A stretch of 64,000 nucleotides of DNA from Chryseobacterium sp. ZHDP1. Lineage in GTDB: Bacteria; Bacteroidota; Bacteroidia; Flavobacteriales; Weeksellaceae. The translations under genes and the position numbers were made by a program. Numbering within the stretch: position 1 is the stretch's first letter; each line of letters starts with the position of its first letter. The notes beneath the pieces were generated by a model. The model searched no databases. It was given only the letters and a program-made list of their open reading frames with translations, and was not told the origin of the DNA. Below, one piece after another: positions 51,401-58,844 of the stretch. The stretch covers positions 1,178,001 to 1,242,000 of the forward strand of contig NZ_CP075682.1 in assembly GCF_018603435.1 (NCBI RefSeq), given 5' to 3'.

Positions 51401-52047
51401 AAATCTGTGTTTACAAGTTCATAGTTTTTTCCGAGAATAAGATCTGCATTATTTTTGAAACTGCGGATAATCTGATGTTCAATTTCCAAAACTTTTTCTA
51501 CAAAATCACTTTGCTCGTCACGATTACGTTTCATGCGGTTTTCGTGAGTGTCTTTGTAGTTTCTGTCTATAAAAATTTTAAAATCAAATTCTTCGATCTC
51601 CAGAATGTACGTTCCTTCTACAATAATGACTTCATATTCTGAAGTTTTTATTTTTTCTTTACTGATCAGATTCTCATTATAGTAAACCAGCGGTTTTTCG
51701 ATCTCATGAATATCTGCTTTAAAATCTTTTATATTTTGGGACAGTTTTTCAAGATCTACTTCCTGAATTCCCACATTTTCAATAGATTTCAGACGATTTT
51801 CGTGGTTGGTTTTCGGAGGAAGCTTAAAATAATCGTCCATCTGCAACACCAGACTTTTTACATTCTCCTGCTCCAGAATTTTCTGTATAGCAAAAGCCGT
51901 TACCGATTTACCGCTTCCGCTTTCTCCCCCGATTCCGATGGCTAATTTCTGTTTTCCATTCAACGAAAAGCGCTTTTCTAATATTGCTGTTATTTTTTTG
52001 GCTGTTGCCAGATGTTTCTCTTTTAATTCTATAATATCGCCGACCAT
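51397..52047 (-). CDS. uridine-kinase-like P-loop kinase in a sugar operon
   Basis: The 216-residue P-loop protein has Walker A GIGGESGSGKSVTAF at residues 38-52. QMDDYFKLPPKTNHENRLK is the URK-like substrate loop, EVIIVEGTYILE the Walker-B-like strand, and FIDRNYKDTHENRMKRNRDE the lid. The same fold is used by FrcK of rhizobia, which is tied to fructose uptake. With no other sugar kinase in the operon, phosphorylation of the released sugar is a fair guess. Uridine kinase is the default call. Confidence 0.75.
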   Translation of the reverse strand: MVGDIIELKEKHLATAKKITAILEKRFSLNGKQKLAIGIGGESGSGKSVTAFAIQKILEQENVKSLVLQMDDYFKLPPKTNHENRLKSIENVGIQEVDLEKLSQNIKDFKADIHEIEKPLVYYNENLISKEKIKTSEYEVIIVEGTYILEIEEFDFKIFIDRNYKDTHENRMKRNRDEQSDFVEKVLEIEHQIIRSFKNNADLILGKNYELVNTDL

Positions 52048-52086
52048 TTTTTTACTTTTTTAAAATGAAAAATTTGAAAAACTACC

Positions 52087-53214
52087 TTAGTAAGTCATTA
52101 AAAGATACCCCGATGCAGAAAAGCAAAGCTGCTCTGTTCCCAACGGCAATAACTGATCTGTGGAATAATATTCTCTGAAATGCTCTCCTTTTTCATTCAT
52201 CAGTTCTTCGTACTGCTTCAGGATTTTTTCAGGAATGTCTTTTACGCCCTTATTTTTAAGTCCGAGACAAAGCCAGCCCAGAAATATCGGCCAGGAACCT
52301 CCGTTATGAAAATGATAAGGTTCATTTTTAAAACTGTAGCTGTAGTTGTTTTCCAGCAGGCGCCAGTCATCGTCTCCCGGCAAAATCACAGGATAAAATG
52401 CAGGAAGCATCCAATGTTTAAATTCAGCCTTTACACCATTCAAAAATTCTGAAAAAGCGTTTGTATCCAAATCAAAATCCAGTAGAAGAGCAAGCGCATT
52501 TCCTGCAAGATCAAAACGTCCGTCATATCCATTAGCATTGAGCGAAGCATAGAAATAGGGTTTTGCAGTAACTTTCGCATAAGCCGTTTCGTGATATCGG
52601 GTTGAATCTGTTCCGTTTTCATTTTTATAAAAATTTTCCTGAATCAGCTTTTTTGTATTTTCCGCTAAAATTTTCAATGTTTCATCATCATAAATTTCAG
52701 CAGCATTTTTTAAAGCCCAATATCTCAGAACGTTATCATACAAAGTATATCCTGAAGTTACATATTCGTCTGCCCAGTTTCCGCCTAACGGACTGTATAC
52801 CAAACCTCTCTGGTTGTATTCCCAGCTTTTAAGGCATGAAAGAGCTTTATAAATTTTTTCTTTCAGACTTTTTTTAAGCTCTTCATTTTGCTTGCTTTTA
52901 AGATATTCACAAGTTGTAACAATCCACCATGTTGTGGCATCTGTTCTGCCTACGTGTGTTCCGTAGCTTGCTTTATCATTTACCACATTGGAAGGGATCT
53001 GTCCGTTTTCTGCCTGATGTCTGGCGAGTGTAAGTACAGATTTTTCCAGTCCGGCAAGGATTTCTTCATCATGTACTAAAATTCCGGCATATCCCGTCAT
53101 CATAGAATCTCTCGCCCATACTCTTGCGTAGTTGTCTCTCTGTTGTGCAGATGCCAGAATTCCTTCTTCTGTAATGGCTTTCCTTATAATTTCAATGGCT
53201 TCCTGTCTAAACAT
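52087..53214 (-). CDS. (alpha/alpha)6 glycosidase, GH100/amylo-1,6-glucosidase-like
   Basis: The 375-residue protein has no signal peptide. NYARVWARDSMMTGYAG carries an Asp in the acid position of GH100, GH15 and GH63 barrels. ENGQIPSNVVNDKASYG, SPLGGNWADEYVTSGYTLYD and YHFHNGGSWPIFLGW follow; the last is close to the GH100 invertase HTGG-NWP segment. A cytoplasmic invertase-like or debranching enzyme fits. Combined with an SLC45 transporter this could be sucrose use. The family assignment needs a profile search. Confidence 0.75.
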   Translation of the reverse strand: MFRQEAIEIIRKAITEEGILASAQQRDNYARVWARDSMMTGYAGILVHDEEILAGLEKSVLTLARHQAENGQIPSNVVNDKASYGTHVGRTDATTWWIVTTCEYLKSKQNEELKKSLKEKIYKALSCLKSWEYNQRGLVYSPLGGNWADEYVTSGYTLYDNVLRYWALKNAAEIYDDETLKILAENTKKLIQENFYKNENGTDSTRYHETAYAKVTAKPYFYASLNANGYDGRFDLAGNALALLLDFDLDTNAFSEFLNGVKAEFKHWMLPAFYPVILPGDDDWRLLENNYSYSFKNEPYHFHNGGSWPIFLGWLCLGLKNKGVKDIPEKILKQYEELMNEKGEHFREYYSTDQLLPLGTEQLCFSASGYLLMTY

Positions 53215-53229
53215 ATTTTATTTTTTTTA

Positions 53230-53267
53230 AAAAATGCGGAATGAACTTTCATTCATTCCACATTTTT
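53230..53267 (-). promoter_or_regulatory. stem-loop between the TonB receptor and the glycosidase
   Basis: GGAATGAA (53238-53245) pairs with TTCATTCC (53252-53259), extended after one mismatch by ATG/CAT and A/T pairs. On minus T6 ends the stem. It lies inside the operon and may be a partial terminator or mRNA-stability stem. Confidence 0.6.
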
Positions 53268-53279
53268 AAGATAAAAGTA

Positions 53280-55703
53280 TTAAAAGTCAAATTTTACACT
53301 TGCGCTGTAGCTGCTTCCAGGAAGCGTTCTTGCTCTTACGATTCCGTTTCCTCCTGCGATAGATCCTTCTTCAGCTTCTGTAACTGCAATGGTATTGAAG
53401 ATGTTGTTTGCATTTACGCTAACCGAAAGATTTTTCATCAACTGGTAAGAAATATAAGGGTTTACAATCGCGTAACCAGGCATGATTAATTTGTTTGAAT
53501 CCTGAGTGTAAGCTTTTGTTGCTCCGATCAGATAGAAACCAACATTCAGTTTGTCTACGTTGAAATTAGGATTTACGGAGTACATCAATTTAGGTGTTCT
53601 TCTAGGCGTGTTTCCAACAACAGTCGGATCAAGTGCGTTTTTAATTTCCGCGTGGGTATAGGTAAGTCCTGCTTTTACGTCAAAACCTTTAGCAATTTTA
53701 TAGTATCCGTCCAATTCTACCCCAAGAGACTCGTATTTATTTTCTGTTTTTCTCTGTGTAGTTGCTTCGTAATTCGCTTCTTTGGTTCCTGCATAGAAAA
53801 GCGTTGTATTAAGGAAATATCCTGCTCCTCTCAATTTGTAACCGGCTTCCACCTGATTTACTTTGTTTACTTTTACAGCATCCAATGCAGGATCATCATT
53901 ATTGGTATAATTGTATCCTGAGAATAAAATTCTGTCTGCAGAAGCGCTTCCACCCTGGCTCACTCTTGCAAATACTGCATTTTTGCTGTTTAAAGCATAA
54001 TTAGCACCTACTGAATATCCGAAAATTCCGTATCTGTATTTTACAGGAACATTGATATTGTCGTTAGAACCTACCAATTGTTCAGGAATATCGATAACCC
54101 CGTTTCCATTCATATCACGGCTTGTATAGGTAACAGTCCCTCCTGAAAAAGTTCCTGTCACTTTTCCGATATCGTATCTTGCACCCGCATCAATCGTTAA
54201 CTTATCAGTAGCATTAATTTCGATCTGTGCGTGAGGCGCAGTAATGTCATATTTGGTATTGTAGTTTCTTTTTAAATTCCCCCAGTCTTTCATCCCGTAA
54301 TTAAGTAACCCCTGATCTGTGATGAAAGCTCCTGAAAGATTTTTAACATCTACCAATCTTGCATTGCTGTCGCTTACTTCCTGAATATAGTTGTTCCACA
54401 TCCAGTCCATATTGATGTTTTGGGTAGCTTTGTACAATCCTGCGTTGAATTTCACATTGCTCCATTTTTTGCTGATGTTAAAATCATTCACAAAATTATT
54501 GAAGTTGTTAAGCTTTACGTTGAAAAGTGCAATTTTCATGTAATAAGCATTCATGTCAACCGGAGTATTGGTTCCTGCATACACTGCACTTCCGAAATTG
54601 GCAAAATTAGAAGCTTTGAAGAAATCGCTTCCTTTGCTTACGCTTGCAGGGAAAGGTGCAATAAACTGACCATCGTTTGCTGAGTAACGGATTCTGTCTT
54701 CAAATTTCCATCCTTCTCCAAGGTCATAATTGAATTCTGCACCGATGGTTTTTGAAATAGAATGCATACCGTCTGAAACATCGCTGTTGAAGATATTACC
54801 GTCGTTCCCTAATGTTCTGTCGTGCTGTAAATTAATTGTCTGTAACGCACCGTTCAGGATATTATAATTGGATAAAGAAGACCACTTCGGATCTGCATCT
54901 GTTCCTGAAACCGCAACCGGCATCGGCATATACGCAGCAGTTCTGTCATCCAGAAATTTAGCATAAATTCTGAAGCTTCCTTTCTCGAACTTTTTTAGTA
55001 AAGATACTCTGAACTGTCCTCCGTTATTAGAGTTGAATCCTGTTTTTCTTGGTCCGTCGCCGATTCTGTAGAAACCTCCTAAAGCTAAAAACGTATTATC
55101 CGCAATCTGAGTTCCATAGTCGAAATCTGTTCTGTAGTTTTTATAATTTAGACCTAATTGCTGCGTGATGCTTCCGCCTTCTTTTTCTCCGGTCTTCGTA
55201 ATGAAGTTGATGATCCCCGCAGGAGAATTACTTGCAAAAACGGATGCTGAACCTCCTCTTAACGCTTCCACTCTGGCAACAAAAGAATCGAATCTTGTAA
55301 ACTGATCCTGAGTTCCGAAAGCAATATCTCCGAACTGCATTACCGGTAAACCGTCTTCCTGAATCAGTAGATATCTTGATCCTCCTGCTGAAACAGGAAC
55401 CCCTCTTACCGTAATATTTGAGTTACCTTCACCCCCTGAAGATTCTGAACGGATTCCCGGGATGGTACGGAAAATTTCGGCAGTTGTTCTTGGAGCAGCA
55501 TTTTCTATATCTTTCATTTTTAAAGTAGAAATAGAAGTACTGGTTTTAATAGATGCTTTAGGATTTGCGTTTCCGGTCACCACAACCTCATCAATCGCTT
55601 TTCCTCTTGTAATTGTATCATTTTCTGTACTCTGAGAAAACATAAATGCTGCAGTGTTCATCGCACCGAAAATGAGCAATTTGGTAAAAATTTTTGATTC
55701 CAT
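53280..55703 (-). CDS. TonB-dependent outer-membrane receptor
   Basis: The 807-residue protein has a signal peptide ending FMFS before Gln24, then a TonB-box-like IDEVVVTGNANPK. A plug follows (TTAEIFRTIPGIRSESSG, NITVRGVPV, VEALRGGSASVFASNSPAGI) and a barrel ending with Phe (SASVKFDF). It is an active importer of the sugar the locus handles. No SusD partner is present. It starts the operon opposite the lacI-type gene, with the operators between them. Confidence 0.94.
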   Translation of the reverse strand: MESKIFTKLLIFGAMNTAAFMFSQSTENDTITRGKAIDEVVVTGNANPKASIKTSTSISTLKMKDIENAAPRTTAEIFRTIPGIRSESSGGEGNSNITVRGVPVSAGGSRYLLIQEDGLPVMQFGDIAFGTQDQFTRFDSFVARVEALRGGSASVFASNSPAGIINFITKTGEKEGGSITQQLGLNYKNYRTDFDYGTQIADNTFLALGGFYRIGDGPRKTGFNSNNGGQFRVSLLKKFEKGSFRIYAKFLDDRTAAYMPMPVAVSGTDADPKWSSLSNYNILNGALQTINLQHDRTLGNDGNIFNSDVSDGMHSISKTIGAEFNYDLGEGWKFEDRIRYSANDGQFIAPFPASVSKGSDFFKASNFANFGSAVYAGTNTPVDMNAYYMKIALFNVKLNNFNNFVNDFNISKKWSNVKFNAGLYKATQNINMDWMWNNYIQEVSDSNARLVDVKNLSGAFITDQGLLNYGMKDWGNLKRNYNTKYDITAPHAQIEINATDKLTIDAGARYDIGKVTGTFSGGTVTYTSRDMNGNGVIDIPEQLVGSNDNINVPVKYRYGIFGYSVGANYALNSKNAVFARVSQGGSASADRILFSGYNYTNNDDPALDAVKVNKVNQVEAGYKLRGAGYFLNTTLFYAGTKEANYEATTQRKTENKYESLGVELDGYYKIAKGFDVKAGLTYTHAEIKNALDPTVVGNTPRRTPKLMYSVNPNFNVDKLNVGFYLIGATKAYTQDSNKLIMPGYAIVNPYISYQLMKNLSVSVNANNIFNTIAVTEAEEGSIAGGNGIVRARTLPGSSYSASVKFDF

Positions 55704-55795
55704 AATTTTTGAGAGTTTTTAATTATGGTCTAAAAGTATTTTTTTTAACATATTCAAAACATAATTTTTCCCTTGTGTTAAATTTATATTAATTT

Positions 55796-55819
55796 CAAAC
55801 GTTTGCGCAAACGTTTGCG
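55796..55819. promoter_or_regulatory. tandem LacI-type operator
   Basis: CAAACGTTTG occurs at 55796-55805 and again at 55808-55817 with CG between, and the whole is a perfect palindrome. The central CG in a 10-14 bp palindrome is the LacI/GalR hallmark. It lies between the TonB receptor (93 bases) and the lacI-type gene (130 bases). Confidence 0.85.
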
Positions 55820-55946
55820 GTGGATAACTTCTAAAAATTTTAACATTTTATTAACATTTAAATCTTAAATTTTAACATTTTTTAACTTAAATTTAACCCG
55901 AAAACATCACTAAATTAACCCAAAAATTGCCTCAATTAACTTAAAA

Positions 55947-56879
55947 ATGAAAAGAGTCACAATAAAAGACCTCGCAGAAATGCTCAATATCAGTGTATCT
56001 ACAGTATCCAGAGCACTGAAAGACCATCCTGATATCAGCAGTGCTGTAAAGCTGAGAGTGAAGGAGGCTGCAGAAACTTTTAATTATATTCCGAATGATT
56101 TTGCAATCAATTTCAGAAAAAAGTCTTCAAAAGTTATCGGACTTATCATTCCGGAAATGTCGATGTTTTTTATACCTTCTATTATAAGAGGAATTTCTTC
56201 GGTGCTGCATAAAGAAGGATATCATTTTTTTGTATTGTCCTCAGAAGAATCTGTGGGAATGGAGGAAGAAAATATCATTACCTGCATCAACTCACGTGTG
56301 GACGGAATTCTTATTTCTCTTACAAGACAAACGAAAGATCTTTCCCACTTAAACAGACTCAGGGAAATAGAAGTTCCGGTAGTAATGTTTGATAAAACGA
56401 TTTCTCAGAATTCTTTTGAGCAGATTGTTTTCGACAATAAACTGAATGTGGAAGCTGCCGCGGAAAAGCTTGCCCAAAACCAATGTAAAAAGATTCTTGC
56501 CATTTTCGGGGATGAGAATCTGGACATCACGCAAACCCGAAGAGATTTTTTCCTGCAAAAGCTGAAAGAATATCCGGAAATAGAATGCAAGGTAATTTAT
56601 TGTGAGTCTGCGGAAAGTGTAAAAGAGAAACTGAATATTATTCTGGATTATGAACAGTTTGACGGTTATTTCGCGATGAGTGACGAAACGCTTGCCGGAC
56701 TGCACAGTTCTCTTATTAAAAAGAAGGTACAGACTTCCGATGTAAAAGTTATTGCTATTACGGAGGGTACGCTTCCACGATATCTGGACGATTCGTATGA
56801 GTGTATCATCAATGACGGTTTCAGTATGGGAACTATGGCGGCTTCGAAATTGCTGCACCTCATTAAAAGTGGTATTTAA
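55947..56879 (+). CDS. LacI-family transcriptional regulator
   Basis: The 310-residue protein starts with a LacI HTH: MKRVTIKDLAEMLNISVSTVSRAL, hinge region ending near residue 60. A periplasmic-binding-protein-like ligand domain (about 60-305) follows, with IGLIIPEMSMFFIPSIIRGI, RVDGILISLTRQT and MSDETLAGLHSSLI. It should repress the divergent TonB/glycosidase/kinase/transporter operon until the sugar binds. It is slightly shorter than the usual 330-340 residues but complete. The tandem operator lies just upstream, so it may also control itself. Confidence 0.94.
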   Translation: MKRVTIKDLAEMLNISVSTVSRALKDHPDISSAVKLRVKEAAETFNYIPNDFAINFRKKSSKVIGLIIPEMSMFFIPSIIRGISSVLHKEGYHFFVLSSEESVGMEEENIITCINSRVDGILISLTRQTKDLSHLNRLREIEVPVVMFDKTISQNSFEQIVFDNKLNVEAAAEKLAQNQCKKILAIFGDENLDITQTRRDFFLQKLKEYPEIECKVIYCESAESVKEKLNIILDYEQFDGYFAMSDETLAGLHSSLIKKKVQTSDVKVIAITEGTLPRYLDDSYECIINDGFSMGTMAASKLLHLIKSGI

Positions 56880-56913
56880 TAGGAAACTGTAGGATTTGCA
56901 AAGATTATTTTGC

Positions 56914-56921
56914 TAAATTTG
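56914..56921 (+). promoter_or_regulatory. -7 promoter element after the LacI gene
   Basis: TAAATTTG matches TAnnTTTG; a TTG lies 15 bases upstream, shorter than usual. It lies 22 bases before a tiny open frame. Confidence 0.4.
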
Positions 56922-56943
56922 CCAGTAAATAAACATACACGAA

Positions 56944-57027
56944 ATGAAAAAATCAACATTCCCATTCCCGAACTGCCATTCTGTTATCAAAAATTCCAAT
57001 CCCTATTTTAATAATTTTCAGAAATAA
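56944..57027 (+). CDS. possible 27-residue peptide
   Basis: ATG 56944 opens MKKSTFPFPNCHSVIKN and stops after FNNFQK. A -7 element sits at a suitable distance, but no family, signal peptide or strong ribosome site supports it. It may be chance. The remaining intergenic stretch to 57326 holds no other frame I can support. Confidence 0.25.
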   Translation: MKKSTFPFPNCHSVIKNSNPYFNNFQK

Positions 57028-57236
57028 TTATTTGAAGCATTGCTTTTATAATAGGACAAAGCTCCTGACTTTTAAATTATTATGAGATAAGTACACTTTT
57101 TTAAGAATTATCAATTAATTAACAGAGATCGGGCATCTTTCATAAATAATTAAATTTCAAAGATTTAATATAATTCACGCAGTAAAGAATAAGTTTTATC
57201 TATTAAATCCCATTAACAAATATTAAAAAAAAGTGT

Positions 57237-57244
57237 TACATTTG
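57237..57244 (+). promoter_or_regulatory. -7 promoter element for the next gene
   Basis: TACATTTG matches TAnnTTTG, 82 bases before the ATG at 57327, so the leader would be long. No -33 TTG is clear. Confidence 0.4.
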
Positions 57245-57326
57245 TTTTTGAGGGCGTAAAAATTACTTTTCGCGTTTTATTTGTTAATTTTAGAATACCA
57301 CATTATATAGCATTAAAAATCTACTC

Positions 57327-57902
57327 ATGAGAAAAATAATTCTACTATTTGTATGTATGATCGGTATTTCAGTTTCCTCACAGATCAAGGTGTTGAAAAA
57401 CGAAACTCTGATAGAAATTGGTAAAGATAATGCCGTAGGTTTATATAAAAAAGATGATAAATTTACGTTCAATTATCAGGATCTGAATACGGCAAACCTT
57501 AATACCTTCAGATCATTCTCTTTTCAGAATCTTAATAAGGACGTTTCCGGACTTTATGAACTTATCGAAAACGGCTTTATTGATATTCCTGTAGGAAACA
57601 TCATTCTGGAGCTTCCGAACGATATCATCGAACTGCATTTTGAGAAAAACTACGGTACTCCTACTGTTCAGTTTATCCAGTATATCAACAAAAACAGAAA
57701 ATTCGTAGGAAAATCCCAGCTTCTGACCAAAAAACAGATTGATAAAATCTTTGGCAGAACCAACGGAAAATCTGCACTGTATGAGAAACCCGGACAAAAG
57801 AATAATGCTCAGACAATGAGTGCTTCCAATCCGCAACAAGCTGCAGTTCAACCAGCCGCAGAACCATCTGCTTCCGGTACAGGTAAGAAGTCGAAAAAAT
57901 AA
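57327..57902 (+). CDS. secreted protein with a disordered tail
   Basis: The 191-residue protein has a signal peptide ending VSS before Gln19. The mature domain (about 20-150) begins IKVLKNETLIEIGKDNAVGLY and contains SFQNLNKDVSGLYELIENGF and the LTKKQIDKIFGR segment. The tail is Ala/Pro/Gln-rich and ends in lysines. I recall relatives in Chryseobacterium but no function. It is followed by the ABC gene 84 bases later. Confidence 0.75.
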   Translation: MRKIILLFVCMIGISVSSQIKVLKNETLIEIGKDNAVGLYKKDDKFTFNYQDLNTANLNTFRSFSFQNLNKDVSGLYELIENGFIDIPVGNIILELPNDIIELHFEKNYGTPTVQFIQYINKNRKFVGKSQLLTKKQIDKIFGRTNGKSALYEKPGQKNNAQTMSASNPQQAAVQPAAEPSASGTGKKSKK

Positions 57903-57986
57903 TTAAACTTTTTAAAATATTGCATCAACTCATTCATACGGATGAGTTTTTTTATTTTATTTTTGCAAAAAGATCATTACGAAATT

Positions 57987-58682
57987 ATGTCTCTTCAAAT
58001 AAACAATTTAACTAAAAAATTTGGTGAGCAGACTGCTCTGAACAATATTAACGTTTCCATTGATAAAAATGAAATCATCGGTCTTTTGGGTCCGAACGGA
58101 GCCGGAAAATCTACTTTAATGAAATCCATTGTCGGCGCACTGAAAATTGATGAAGGCGAAATAATTTTTAACGGAAAAAACATCACGGAAAACGAAATCG
58201 AAAGCAAGAAGAAGATCGGTTTCCTTCCTGAAAACAATCCACTGTATCTGGAAATGTATGTAAAAGAATATTTACAATTTGTTGCCAATATTCACAAAAT
58301 TCCGGCGTCAAGAGTAGATGAAGTGATTGAGCTTGTAGGAATTACCCCTGAAAAATCTAAAAAGATCGGTCAGCTTTCCAAAGGATACAAACAGAGAGTT
58401 GGTCTTGCACAGGCAATTATTCATCAGCCTGATCTTTTGATTCTGGATGAACCTACAAACGGACTGGATCCGAACCAGATCATCGAAATCCGAAATGTGG
58501 TGAAAGAAATCGGACAGCAGAAAACGGTTTTGCTTTCCACTCACATCATGCAGGAAGTGGAAGCGCTTTGCTCGCGTGTGATCCTTATCCATAAAGGAAA
58601 TATCCTGCAGGACTGCCCGATTGATGAATTCAAAGGCAAGTTTGAAAGTCTGGAAGAAGCATTTGCAAACTATACCGCATAA
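57987..58682 (+). CDS. ABC transporter ATP-binding protein, without a permease
   Basis: The start is ATG 57987 (MSLQINNLTKKFGEQTAL, 231 residues); an in-frame ATG at 57942 adds 15 residues of no domain. Walker A is LLGPNGAGKSTLMKSI, the signature is LSKGYKQRVGLAQA, Walker B is LLILDEPTNGLDP, and the H-loop is LSTHIMQE. It resembles exporters of the GldA/NatA type. No membrane subunit is adjacent, so its partner must be elsewhere. A terminator follows. Confidence 0.93.
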   Translation: MSLQINNLTKKFGEQTALNNINVSIDKNEIIGLLGPNGAGKSTLMKSIVGALKIDEGEIIFNGKNITENEIESKKKIGFLPENNPLYLEMYVKEYLQFVANIHKIPASRVDEVIELVGITPEKSKKIGQLSKGYKQRVGLAQAIIHQPDLLILDEPTNGLDPNQIIEIRNVVKEIGQQKTVLLSTHIMQEVEALCSRVILIHKGNILQDCPIDEFKGKFESLEEAFANYTA

Positions 58683-58684
58683 AA

Positions 58685-58713
58685 GGAAAAAGCTCCAAAA
58701 TCTGGAGCTTTCC
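58685..58713 (+). terminator. intrinsic terminator after the ABC gene
   Basis: AGCTCCA and TGGAGCT pair around AAATC, flanked by GGAAA and TTTCC; a T-rich run follows. Confidence 0.8.
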
Positions 58714-58844
58714 TCTTTTGCAGCGAAATCCGGCAAAAGATATATAGAATGGTTAAAAGTTTTTAAAGTGAAGCAGAAAAAATTTCTGTACTTTGAATAT
58801 ATATGATGTTGTGTTTTTTTTGATTCTGATTCTGACAGAAATTA

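Noticed and set aside
58621..58806. 61-residue frame after the ABC gene
   Set aside because: It runs through the end of the ABC gene and its terminator and has no family signal.
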